A DNA stretch of 64,000 bases from JACQGZ01 sp036004665 (lineage in GTDB: Bacteria > Sysuimicrobiota > Sysuimicrobiia > Sysuimicrobiales > Humicultoraceae). Where the stretch lies: assembly GCA_036004665.1 (NCBI GenBank), contig DASYRG010000008.1, positions 62,001 to 126,000 on the forward strand, written 5' to 3'. Positions 40,917-48,911 of the stretch are shown here, in pieces; within the stretch, counting starts at the first letter, position 1; every line of letters begins with the position of its first letter. The notes below the pieces were generated by a model. It did not search any database, was not told the origin of the DNA, and saw nothing but the letters and a program-made list of their open reading frames with translations. The position numbers were made by a program, and so were the translations under genes.

Positions 40917-41810
40917 ATGATGCAGTTCGGGTACGTGATCACCGCGATGGCGACGCCGTTTGACCGGGAGGGGCGGCTCGATGAGCGCCGCGCCGGGGAG
41001 CTGGCGCGCCGGCTGGCCGAGCACGGCAGCGAGAGCCTGGTGGTCGCCGGGACCACGGGCGAGTCGCCGACCCTCTCCGATCAGGAGAAGATCACGCTCT
41101 TCCGCATCGTCAAAGAGGCGGCGGGAGGGCGGGCCAAGGTCATCGCCGGGACGGGCACCTACGACACCGCCCACTCGATCCACCTGACGAAAGAAGCCGC
41201 GCGCGCAGGGGCCGACGGCATCCTGCTGGTCAACCCCTACTACAACCGGCCCAGCCAGGATGGGCTCTACGCGCACTTCCGTGCGGTCGCTGAATCCACC
41301 ACGCTGCCTGTGATCCTCTACAACATTCCCGGCCGCACTGGCGTGAACTGCCTCCCTGATACCGTGGCCCGCCTGGCCGAGGTTCCTAACATCGTGGGGA
41401 TCAAGGAAGCGACCGGCAGTCTCGACCAGGCCTCCGACGTCCGCAAGCGCACGCCCCGGGACTTCGTCATCTACTCCGGGGACGACAGCCTGACCCTGCC
41501 GATGCTGGCGGTAGGCGGGACGGGGGTGGTGAGCGTCGCCTCCCACCTGGCCGGCGAGGAGATCGGCAAGATGATCCGCGCGTTCCACGGTGGCGACACC
41601 TCCACCGCCCTGGCGCTGCATCTGCGGCTGTGGCCGCTGTTCAAGGTCCTCTTCATCACGACCAACCCGGTTCCGCTCAAAGCCGCGCTCCGTCTGGCCG
41701 GCTTCGACGCGGGCGCCCCGCGGCTGCCGCTCGTGGAGGCCACACCGAAGGAGCAGGAGCAGATCCGCTCGGTGCTGGCGGAGCTGTCCCTGCTGCCTGT
41801 GGCCGTCTGA
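40917..41810 (+). CDS. dapA: 4-hydroxy-tetrahydrodipicolinate synthase
   Basis: Condenses aspartate semialdehyde with pyruvate; 297 aa. GYVITAMATPFDREGRLDERR, VVAGTTGESPTLSDQEK, GTGTYDTAHSIHLTKEA, VNPYYNRPSQDGLYAHF (Tyr), ILYNIPGRTGVN (Tyr 133 region) and the Schiff-base lysine in IVGIKEATGSLDQ (about 162) are all present. AGGAGGGGAG precedes two possible ATGs. The stop TGA forms CTGA with the proposed start of the next gene. Confidence 0.97.
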   Translation: MMQFGYVITAMATPFDREGRLDERRAGELARRLAEHGSESLVVAGTTGESPTLSDQEKITLFRIVKEAAGGRAKVIAGTGTYDTAHSIHLTKEAARAGADGILLVNPYYNRPSQDGLYAHFRAVAESTTLPVILYNIPGRTGVNCLPDTVARLAEVPNIVGIKEATGSLDQASDVRKRTPRDFVIYSGDDSLTLPMLAVGGTGVVSVASHLAGEEIGKMIRAFHGGDTSTALALHLRLWPLFKVLFITTNPVPLKAALRLAGFDAGAPRLPLVEATPKEQEQIRSVLAELSLLPVAV

Positions 41811-42409
41811 TCGCTCCTCGGAATCCCGCAGCGACACGGCACGCCCTCGAGTCCCTGCACGGGCAGATTCGCCGCTGCCGGCGTTGCCGGCTGTGGCGGA
41901 CCCGTCTGAAGGCGGTCCCGGGGGAAGGCCCGGCCACGGCCACGGTGATGCTGGTGGGGGAAGGCCCCGGCAGACAGGAGGACGAGCAGGGGCGGCCCTT
42001 TGTGGGGGCCGCCGGCCGCGTGCTCGACGGGATACTGGCCGCGGCCGGGCTGTCCCGGGAGGATGTCTACATCACGAACGTCGTGAAGTCTCACCCCACG
42101 GAGCGTAAGAGCGGTCCCAACAGGGCGCCCCGCCCCGATGAAGCCGCCGCCTGCCGGCACTGGCTGACCCAGCAGGTGGCGATCCTGCGGCCGCGTCTGA
42201 TCGTGACGCTGGGCGCGCATGCGCTGGCGGCCTTCGACCCAACGGCGAGGCTCTCGGCGGTGCACGGCCGGCCGTTCCAGCGGGAGGGGCTTACCATCCT
42301 TCCGCTCTTCCACCCCGCGGTCACCTTTCATGGGGTCTCCCCGGAGACGCTTCGCGCGGACGCCCGCAAGATTCGCACCCTCCTGGCCCGGCCGAAGGCG
42401 AACCGGTGA
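41807..42409 (+). CDS. udg: Uracil-DNA glycosylase, family 4-like
   Basis: Excises uracil from DNA. Core: RRCRRCRLWRTRLKAVPGEGP (CxxC), VMLVGEGPGRQEDEQGRPFVGAAGRVLDGIL (motif I, GEGPGxxED), YITNVVKSHPTERKSGPNRAPRPDE, and ILPLFHPAVTFHG (motif II, HPA). In family 4 the stretch after NVVK is usually KCRPPGNR and supplies a third Fe-S cysteine; here it is KSHPTERK. The fourth (AAACRHWL) is kept. No ATG/GTG/TTG start exists between 41630 and 41945. CTG 41807, overlapping the dapA stop as CTGA, gives a 200-residue protein of normal size. Confidence 0.88.
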   Translation: MIAPRNPAATRHALESLHGQIRRCRRCRLWRTRLKAVPGEGPATATVMLVGEGPGRQEDEQGRPFVGAAGRVLDGILAAAGLSREDVYITNVVKSHPTERKSGPNRAPRPDEAAACRHWLTQQVAILRPRLIVTLGAHALAAFDPTARLSAVHGRPFQREGLTILPLFHPAVTFHGVSPETLRADARKIRTLLARPKANR

Positions 42410-44142
42410 CCGCCGCACCCACCCGGCGGGGTCCCCCGCGGAGCCGCCGGGCGCGGCCTCGCGCTCACCAGGAGAGGCCGGCGCCGGCCAAGGGCGGCGG
42501 GCAGCTGCAGATCATCCCCCTGGGCGGCGTCGGGGAGATCGGCAAGAACGCCACCCTGATCCAATCTGGGAGCGACGCCCTCCTCGTCGACGCCGGACTG
42601 CGTTTCCCCGAAGAAGAACTGCTGGGGATCGACCTGGTCATCCCCGACTTCTCCCTGATCGCCCAGCGGCACGTGCGTCTGCATGGGGTGGTGCTCACGC
42701 ACGGCCACGAAGACCACATTGGGGCGCTGTCCTTTCTGTTGGACCGTGAACACCCCATGGTCGTCGGCTCGCCCCTGACCGTGGCCATGGCAAAGGAGCG
42801 CGCCGCCGAGCGCAGTAAGGAGGCGCGCTGGCGACCCACCGCCTACCGCGAGGAGGTCGGGCTCGGTCCGTTCCAGGTCGAGCTGGTGCGGGTCAGCCAC
42901 AGCATTCCCGGCGCGGCCGCGGTGGTGGTGCGCGCGGGCGGACGCGCGGTCGTGGTGAGCGGCGACTTCAAGTTCGATCAGACACCCGTCGACGGACAGC
43001 CCACGGACGTGGCCCGGCTGGCGGAGGTGGGGGAGGCTGGCGTGACGGCGCTGTTGCTGGACAGCACGAACAGCGAGCGACCCGGCTACACGCCGTCGGA
43101 GCGGGTGGCGGGGGAGGCGCTGGCCCGCCGGGCCGAGGGGGTGGGCGGACGCATCATCGTCACAACGTTTTCCAGCAACGTGCACCGCCTGCAGCAGGTG
43201 ATCGATCTGGGCGCCGCTATCGGCCGCCGCGTCGGCGTGGTCGGCCGGTCGATGGAGCAGAGCGTGCGCATCGCCCAGGCGACCGGCCATCTCAAGGCGC
43301 CCAAGGGCGTGCTCGCCACGGTGGAAGAGGTGCGCCAGCTCCCCGACGACCGCGTGATCATTCTCATCACCGGCAGCCAAGGGGAGCCGCTCTCGGGCCT
43401 TTCCCGCGTGGCGGCGGGCACCCACCGCGCCCTCAGCCTCAAGCGCGGGGACACCGTTATCTTTTCGGCGTCGGCGATCCCCGGCAACGAGGCGGTGGTC
43501 GCGCGGACGATCGACAATCTCTTCCGCCGCGGCGCGGAGGTGATCTACGGGCGCGAGAGCGGGGTACACGTCTCCGGGCACGGGGCGGCGGAGGAGTTAA
43601 AGCTGATGACCAACCTGCTGCGCCCGCAGGTGTTCATCCCGGTGCACGGGGAGTACCGGATGCTCGTCCAGAACAGCCGCCTGGCGGCGCAGACTGGCAT
43701 CCCCGCCTCCCGCATTCTTCTGGGGGAGAACGGCACGATCTTCGAGTTCGGGGCGCACCCCCGCATCTCGGGAAGGCTGCAGGCGGGCAACGTCCTCGTC
43801 GATGGGCTGGGTGTGGGCGACGTCGGCGCTATCGTTCTGCGGGACAGGCAGCACCTCGCCCGCGATGGGATGGTCATCGTGCTGCTGGGACTGGATCAGG
43901 CCACCGGGGAGGTCGTCAGCGGGCCCGACGTGGTCTCCCGCGGCTTCGTCTACATGCGGGAAGCGGAGCCGTTGTTGGCCGAAGTACGCGGGCGTGTCTC
44001 CGACACGATCAAGGGCCTGCAGAAGACACAGGGCACCGACTGGGCCGAGGTGAAGCGCGCCATCCGCGACGACCTGAGCCGGTTTCTCTACGACCGCACC
44101 CGCCGGCAACCGATGATTCTCCCTATGGTGGTGGAAGTCTGA
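42406..44142 (+). CDS. rnj: Ribonuclease J
   Basis: Metallo-beta-lactamase/beta-CASP RNase with 5' exo- and endonuclease activity; 578 aa. After a 30-residue basic tail: LQIIPLGGVGEIGKNATLIQ, VVLTHGHEDHIGALSF (HxHxDH about 99-104), SHSIPGAAAVVV, VVSGDFKFDQTPVDG, beta-CASP ITGSQGEPLSGLSRVA and VSGHGAAEELKLM, PVHGEYRMLVQNSRLA. GTG start overlaps the preceding stop (GTGA). In Bacillus rnjB likewise follows dapA. Confidence 0.96.
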   Translation: MTAAPTRRGPPRSRRARPRAHQERPAPAKGGGQLQIIPLGGVGEIGKNATLIQSGSDALLVDAGLRFPEEELLGIDLVIPDFSLIAQRHVRLHGVVLTHGHEDHIGALSFLLDREHPMVVGSPLTVAMAKERAAERSKEARWRPTAYREEVGLGPFQVELVRVSHSIPGAAAVVVRAGGRAVVVSGDFKFDQTPVDGQPTDVARLAEVGEAGVTALLLDSTNSERPGYTPSERVAGEALARRAEGVGGRIIVTTFSSNVHRLQQVIDLGAAIGRRVGVVGRSMEQSVRIAQATGHLKAPKGVLATVEEVRQLPDDRVIILITGSQGEPLSGLSRVAAGTHRALSLKRGDTVIFSASAIPGNEAVVARTIDNLFRRGAEVIYGRESGVHVSGHGAAEELKLMTNLLRPQVFIPVHGEYRMLVQNSRLAAQTGIPASRILLGENGTIFEFGAHPRISGRLQAGNVLVDGLGVGDVGAIVLRDRQHLARDGMVIVLLGLDQATGEVVSGPDVVSRGFVYMREAEPLLAEVRGRVSDTIKGLQKTQGTDWAEVKRAIRDDLSRFLYDRTRRQPMILPMVVEV

Positions 44143-44147
44143 CAGAT

Positions 44148-44221
44148 GGGTGGTGAGCGGATGGGGTCGGGGCCGCCGAACGACGGGATCACGGCGTCCC
44201 TCGCCCATCCGCTCACCACCA
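44148..44221. repeat. Hairpin repeat copy F
   Basis: Perfect 17-bp arms (44149-44165 with 44204-44220) around a 38-base centre containing CCGCCGAACGACGGGATCACGGCG, the family core with the inner stem changed to CGCCG/CGGCG (compensated on both sides). It begins 5 bases after the rnj stop. A short open frame drawn through it is an artefact. Confidence 0.85.
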
Positions 44222-44327
44222 CCCGCAGGCTTGACCACCAAAGGGAGAAGGCGTCAAGCTGCCGAAGTGGACTGACATCGTACGTGAAATCGGCAGAAGT
44301 TCGTCGGACCCTTCACCGGAGCAACGT

Positions 44328-45119
44328 ATGGCGCAGATGATCATTCTGGGAATCGTTCAGGGTCTCACCGAGTTCCTCCCCGTCAGCAGTTCTGCTCACC
44401 TCGTCTTCGCCGAGCACTTTCTCGCGCTGCCGCGGCCGGGCGTGGTCCTGGAGGCCGTCCTGCACCTGGGCACCGCGCTGTCGGCGGTCGTGCTCTTCTG
44501 GCCGGAAGTGCGCCGTCTGGTCCGGGCGGCGATCGGGCGGGATGGGGCCAGCCTCGACGCAGGGTACCGGCGGCTCGCCTGGCTGCTCCTCGCCGCCACC
44601 GCGCTCACGGGTCTGATCGGTCTGATCTTCCAAGGGTCCTTTGAGCGGATGTTCTCTTCGGTCAGAGGCACCGCGGTGCAGCTGATGATTACCGGCGTCA
44701 TCTTGCTGCTCGCCCGCGAGCGGGGGAGGCGGCGGATGGTGGACGCCCGGTTCCCGGACGCGGCCGCCCTGGGTGTGGCGCAGGGGATCTCGATCGTCCC
44801 CGGGATCTCCCGCTCCGCTCTCACGATCGCTGTGGGCCTCTGGCGCGGGCTGACGCGGGAGGAAGCGGCCCGGTTTTCCTTTCTCATGGCCATCCCAGCG
44901 CTCGTGGCCGCCGGACTCTTCGCCCTGCGCGACCTGGGGGAGGCCTTCATCCTTGGTTACACCCCGGTGGAACTGGCGGTCGGGTTTGCGGTCTCGGCCC
45001 TCTTTGGCATGATCGCCATCCGCTGGCTGATGGACTGGATCCGCCGCGGCCGCCTCCTGCTCTTCGCCGTCTACTGCTGGGCCGCGGGGCTGGCCGTCTT
45101 CCTCTGGACGTTCCGTTGA
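44328..45119 (+). CDS. uppP: Undecaprenyl-diphosphatase UppP (BacA type)
   Basis: Integral membrane phosphatase recycling the cell-wall lipid carrier; 263 aa. GIVQGLTEFLPVSSSAHLVFAE (E-x-x-x-E/Q and PVSSSAHL signatures, about 8-30) and IVPGISRSALTIAVGLWRGLTREEAARFSFLMAIPALVAAG (PGxSRSxxT motif, about 160-200), plus seven to eight membrane segments. Its stop overlaps the TTG start of ftsK. Confidence 0.95.
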   Translation: MAQMIILGIVQGLTEFLPVSSSAHLVFAEHFLALPRPGVVLEAVLHLGTALSAVVLFWPEVRRLVRAAIGRDGASLDAGYRRLAWLLLAATALTGLIGLIFQGSFERMFSSVRGTAVQLMITGVILLLARERGRRRMVDARFPDAAALGVAQGISIVPGISRSALTIAVGLWRGLTREEAARFSFLMAIPALVAAGLFALRDLGEAFILGYTPVELAVGFAVSALFGMIAIRWLMDWIRRGRLLLFAVYCWAAGLAVFLWTFR

Positions 45120-47476
45120 GGCGATCGGCGGCCCGCCGGCGCAGGCCACGCACCACGCGACGCAGCGGCGCCGGGCTGTTGCTGCTGCTGGCAGGCGTGC
45201 TGCTGGCGTTGGGATTCCTGCCGCGGGCAACGGGGGCGGCGCTGCTGTTGGGACGGTGGCAGCGACTGGCTCTTGGGATCGCGGCTCCCGCGATTCCGCT
45301 CCTCACCGTCCTCAGCGGCGTCCTGATCGTCCTGGCCAGAGGGCGCGCGCGGTTTACCCCCCGGGTGCAGGGACTGCTGCTGGGAGCCGTGGCCGCCGCC
45401 GCGGCCGTCCACGCCTTCGTGCCGGCTGGGCGCGAATTCGCGGCCGCCCGGGCGGGGCAGGGCACCGGCGCAGTGGGGGCGGTGCTGGCATGGGCCGGCC
45501 GCGCTCTGGTGGGGGAGGTCGGGCTGTGGGTCCTGATCGTGCTGGTGAGCTCGACGGCCGCGTTGAGATTGCTCATGGTGCCGCTTCCCCGCGTCATCGA
45601 CTGGCTTCTGGCCTCGGGACGGACGGTGGTGTGGAGTGTCAGGGCTCTGCTGCGGGCTGGGGTGGCGGTGGCCCGACTGGCCCTGGCCGGCGTCGGGGCA
45701 GCGGCGCACGGCCTGTACGTGCTGATGAGAATCGGGTCCCGCGAGAGTCTCCGGGCTGCCCGCGCGATCCGGGCCGCTCAGGCCTCACGCCGAAGACAGG
45801 CCGCCGTGTCGCCCGTCGAGGAATCAGAGCTGGCGTTCGAGTCCGCCGGAAATGGGGCGCAGGCCGCTGCCCTCGAAGAAGTACTTCTGCCCCTCCCGGC
45901 TGCCGTCGCCGTCGGGTCGGGGAGCAGCACGGTGGAGCCCCGCCCGGTGCCTCCGGCCGCCCGGCGGCGGCCCCAGCAGGCGCGTGAGCGGGTCCATCAG
46001 GAGTCGCTCCTGCCCGAACCCCCTTCCGGACCGGAGACGGAGCGGCGCCGAATGGGCGCGGTCTATGAGCGCCCGCCCCTCGAGCTGCTCGGCGATCCGC
46101 TGCGCGGCACGCGAGCCCCGCGCAGCGATCCGGGCGAGACTGCGCGCGCCCTCGAACAGACCCTGGCGAGTTTCGGCGTCGAAGCGAAGGTGGTGCACTG
46201 GGAGCAGGGACCGGTGGTGACCCGGTTCGAGGTGCACCCGGGCTCCGGCGTGAAGGTACAACGGATCACCAGCCTCACCAATGACATCGCCTTGAACCTG
46301 GCCGCGCCCAGCGTACGTATCGAGGCGCCGATCCCCGGGAAATCGGCCGTCGGCATCGAGATCCCCAATCAGAAATCGAGCCTCGTGCACATCAAGGAGA
46401 TCCTCACGCAGCCATCCTTTCAGACGCAGGTCGGCTCGCTGATCGTCGCCCTCGGCAAAAACCTCACCGGCCAGCCGATCGTCGCGGACCTGACGGAGAT
46501 GCCGCACTTGCTCATCGCCGGCGCCACCGGCTCGGGCAAGTCGGTGGCGCTCAACGCCATCATCGCCAGCCTGCTCTTCCGCTACACTCCCGACGAGGTC
46601 CGCTTCGTCATGATCGATCCCAAGCGGATCGAGTTGACCAACTACAATGACATCCCGCATCTGCTCATCCCCGTCGTCACCAACCCGCGGGCGGCCGCCG
46701 GCGCGCTGAAGGAGATGCTGCGCGTGATGGAGGAGCGCTTCGAGCGCTTCGCCGCCGCCGGGGTGCGCAACATCCAGGCGTACAACGAACTGGCCGACGC
46801 CGACCCGCTGCCCTTCATCGTCATCATCGTGGACGAACTGGCCGACCTGATGATGGTGGCGCCGGCCGACTTCGAGGACGTGATCGTCCGCCTAGCGCAG
46901 ATGACCCGCGCCACCGGCATCCACCTGGTCGTCGCCACGCAGCGCCCCTCGGTGGACGTGATCACCGGGCTGATCAAGGCCAACATCCCTTCCCGCATCG
47001 CCTTCGCCGTCAGCAGCCAGGTAGACAGCCGGACGATCATCGACGGCCCGGGAGCGGAGAAACTCCTGGGGCGCGGCGACATGCTCTTCCTGCCGATGGG
47101 AGCGTCCCGGGCGGTGCGGGCGCAGGGGTCCTTCATCGGGGACGGGGAGATTCAGGCGCTTGTCGACTGGTGGCGCGGACAGGGCAGACCGACCTTCGAC
47201 GAGTCCATCCTCGCCGCCGGGCGGCAGTCCGCCGCCGGCGAGGGCGGGGAGGACAGCGAGCGCTTCACCGAGGCCGCCCGCATCGTCGTGCGCTCAGGCT
47301 ATGGATCGGTCTCCCTGCTACAGCGCAAGATGCGCATCGGCTACGTCACCGCCGCCCGGCTGGTCGATCAGCTGGAGGCGCGCGGCATCGTCGGCCCGGC
47401 GCAGGGCAGCAATCCGCGCGAAGTGCTGATGGGACTGGACGCGCTCGAGCGGACCATCCGAACCAAAACCCCCTAG
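45116..47476 (+). CDS. ftsK: DNA translocase FtsK/SpoIIIE
   Basis: Septal DNA pump; 786 aa. Four to five N-terminal membrane segments (up to about residue 170), a Glu/Pro/Arg-rich linker, then the motor: VVTRFEVHPGSGVKVQRI, IVADLTEMPHLLIAGATGSGKSVALNA (Walker A about 469), FVMIDPKRIELTNYNDIPHLL, FIVIIVDELADLMMVAP (Walker B), VATQRPSVDVITGLIKANIPSRIAF, and a winged-helix gamma domain (YGSVSLLQRKMRIGYVTAARLVDQLEARGIVG). TTG start within the uppP stop. The last residues ANP-type end ERTIRTKTP. Confidence 0.96.
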   Translation: MRRSAARRRRPRTTRRSGAGLLLLLAGVLLALGFLPRATGAALLLGRWQRLALGIAAPAIPLLTVLSGVLIVLARGRARFTPRVQGLLLGAVAAAAAVHAFVPAGREFAAARAGQGTGAVGAVLAWAGRALVGEVGLWVLIVLVSSTAALRLLMVPLPRVIDWLLASGRTVVWSVRALLRAGVAVARLALAGVGAAAHGLYVLMRIGSRESLRAARAIRAAQASRRRQAAVSPVEESELAFESAGNGAQAAALEEVLLPLPAAVAVGSGSSTVEPRPVPPAARRRPQQARERVHQESLLPEPPSGPETERRRMGAVYERPPLELLGDPLRGTRAPRSDPGETARALEQTLASFGVEAKVVHWEQGPVVTRFEVHPGSGVKVQRITSLTNDIALNLAAPSVRIEAPIPGKSAVGIEIPNQKSSLVHIKEILTQPSFQTQVGSLIVALGKNLTGQPIVADLTEMPHLLIAGATGSGKSVALNAIIASLLFRYTPDEVRFVMIDPKRIELTNYNDIPHLLIPVVTNPRAAAGALKEMLRVMEERFERFAAAGVRNIQAYNELADADPLPFIVIIVDELADLMMVAPADFEDVIVRLAQMTRATGIHLVVATQRPSVDVITGLIKANIPSRIAFAVSSQVDSRTIIDGPGAEKLLGRGDMLFLPMGASRAVRAQGSFIGDGEIQALVDWWRGQGRPTFDESILAAGRQSAAGEGGEDSERFTEAARIVVRSGYGSVSLLQRKMRIGYVTAARLVDQLEARGIVGPAQGSNPREVLMGLDALERTIRTKTP

Positions 47477-47670
47477 AACTCGTAGATACGATCGGTCGGA
47501 TCTCAGGGTCGTGTCGGTTGAAATGCCGGGGGGCCCCGCGGTTCACGCGCGAGGCGCTGGGGTCGTTGAAGGAGGGTTCGCTCCCGGGCCGCGAATACTC
47601 AATAGAGCCATCCGCGAGAGAGTCTCAAACCGCGCCGGAGGAACGCCGGCAGTTCTCAGGAGGTGGAGGC

Positions 47671-48732
47671 ATGGGTAGACTGCTCCGCATGGGAGCAGCC
47701 CTGGTCATCGCTGGGCTGCTCCTGATGAGTACCGTGGCCAGTCAAAGGGCAGTTGCGCAGGCGCCAAAACTCAAGGTCGGTCTGGTCTATGACGTGGGCG
47801 GGCGCGGGGATCTGTCCTTCAACGACATGGCCGCGGCCGGCTTCGACAAGGCGAAGAAGGACTTCGCCGCCCGGCTGGGCGACGTCCGCGAACTCGAGCC
47901 CACCGCCGGCGGGGAGAACCGCGAAGAGCTCCTGCGGTTGTTGGCCGGGGAGAAGTTCGACCTGATTCTCGGCATCGGGTTCCTCTTCACCGACAGCATC
48001 ACCCGCGTGGCCAAGGACTTCCGCGGGGTCAAGTTCGCCATCGTGGACGGGTTCATCCCCGACCAGCCCAACGTCGTCAGCCTGCTGTTCGATGAGCACG
48101 AGGGCTCGTTTCTCGTGGGCTGCGCCGCGGGCCTGAAGACCAGGGTAAACAAGGTTGGCTTCGTCGGCGGGATGAAGATCCCCCTGATCGAAAAGTTCGA
48201 GGCCGGCTTCGTCGCCGGCGTGAAGTACTGCAACCGCAAAGCTCAGGTCTTCAGCGACTACGCTGGCACGACCGGCGAGGCGTTCCGCGACCCGGTCAAG
48301 GGCAAGGAGCTGGCCAGCGCCCAGTACGACCGCGGCGCGGACATCATCTACCACGCGTCCGGCGGTACCGGCATCGGCGTCTTTGAAGCTGCCGTGATCA
48401 AGAAGAAGCTGGCCATCGGCGTGGATGCCGACCAGTCGCTCACCGTGAAGGCGGACCAGCGCAAGCAGATTCTCACCAGCATGCTCAAGCGGGTGGACGT
48501 GGCCGTTCACGAGGCAATCCGTTCCGTGGTCAACGGGAACTACAAGGGCGGCATCCGTACCTTCGGCCTGAAGGAGGGCGGGGTCGGCTACGCCGTAAAC
48601 CAGTATAACAAGGCGATGATCCAGGACATCGTGCCGCGCCTGGAAGCCATCAAGAAGGACATCATCGCCGGCAAGATCAAGGTGCCCACCGACAAGAAGA
48701 CGCTGGACGCCTTCATCAAGGCGCTGAAGTAA
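47671..48732 (+). CDS. BMP-family nucleoside-binding protein of an ABC importer
   Basis: Periplasmic/extracytoplasmic binding protein of the BmpA/PnrA/NupN group; 353 aa. Sec signal MGRLLRMGAALVIAGLLLM...AVAQA with a likely signal peptidase I site after AQA; the lipobox cysteine usual in Gram-positive members is absent. Mature part: KLKVGLVYDVGGRGDLSFNDMAAAGFDKA, IGFLFTDSITRVAKDFRGVKFAIVDG, FVGGMKIPLIEKFEAGFVAGVKY, DIIYHASGGTGIGVFEAA, IGVDADQS. AGGAGGTGGAGG before the ATG; the open frame to 47170 lies within ftsK. The 194-base spacer to ftsK has no other gene. Confidence 0.93.
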   Translation: MGRLLRMGAALVIAGLLLMSTVASQRAVAQAPKLKVGLVYDVGGRGDLSFNDMAAAGFDKAKKDFAARLGDVRELEPTAGGENREELLRLLAGEKFDLILGIGFLFTDSITRVAKDFRGVKFAIVDGFIPDQPNVVSLLFDEHEGSFLVGCAAGLKTRVNKVGFVGGMKIPLIEKFEAGFVAGVKYCNRKAQVFSDYAGTTGEAFRDPVKGKELASAQYDRGADIIYHASGGTGIGVFEAAVIKKKLAIGVDADQSLTVKADQRKQILTSMLKRVDVAVHEAIRSVVNGNYKGGIRTFGLKEGGVGYAVNQYNKAMIQDIVPRLEAIKKDIIAGKIKVPTDKKTLDAFIKALK

Positions 48733-48785
48733 CGTCCGCGTTTGCGGACGGAAGCGGCCCGGGGGGAGCGATCCCCCCGGGCTTG
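48733..48785 (+). terminator. Hairpin pair after the binding-protein gene
   Basis: CGTCCGC/GCGGACG (48733-48739 with 48744-48750) is followed by a very strong 9-bp hairpin (48758-48766 with 48773-48781, loop AGCGAT), then CTTGTGTGTG. With no clean T-run it may be a partial terminator or 3' stabiliser that keeps binding-protein mRNA in excess over the downstream transporter genes, a common arrangement. Confidence 0.6.
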
Positions 48786-48840
48786 TGTGTGATGGGACCG
48801 AGGCGTCAGCGACCCTCTGGAGACCTGGTCAGTGGGGGTA

Positions 48841-48862
48841 CCGGAGGGTCAAGACCCTCCGG
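48841..48862. promoter_or_regulatory. Perfect 10-bp palindrome upstream of the ABC ATPase gene
   Basis: CCGGAGGGTC-AA-GACCCTCCGG, 50 bases before the ATG of the ATPase gene. It could be an operator or an RNA hairpin; no bound factor can be named. Confidence 0.4.
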
Positions 48863-48911
48863 AGGCATCGAGGGGGAAGGCCGGACGACCCGGCGAATGC
48901 TTGGGGGGCGC

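Noticed and set aside
44146..44340. Short plus-strand frame between rnj and uppP
   Set aside because: It spans the hairpin repeat copy F; both arms are palindromic DNA, not a gene.
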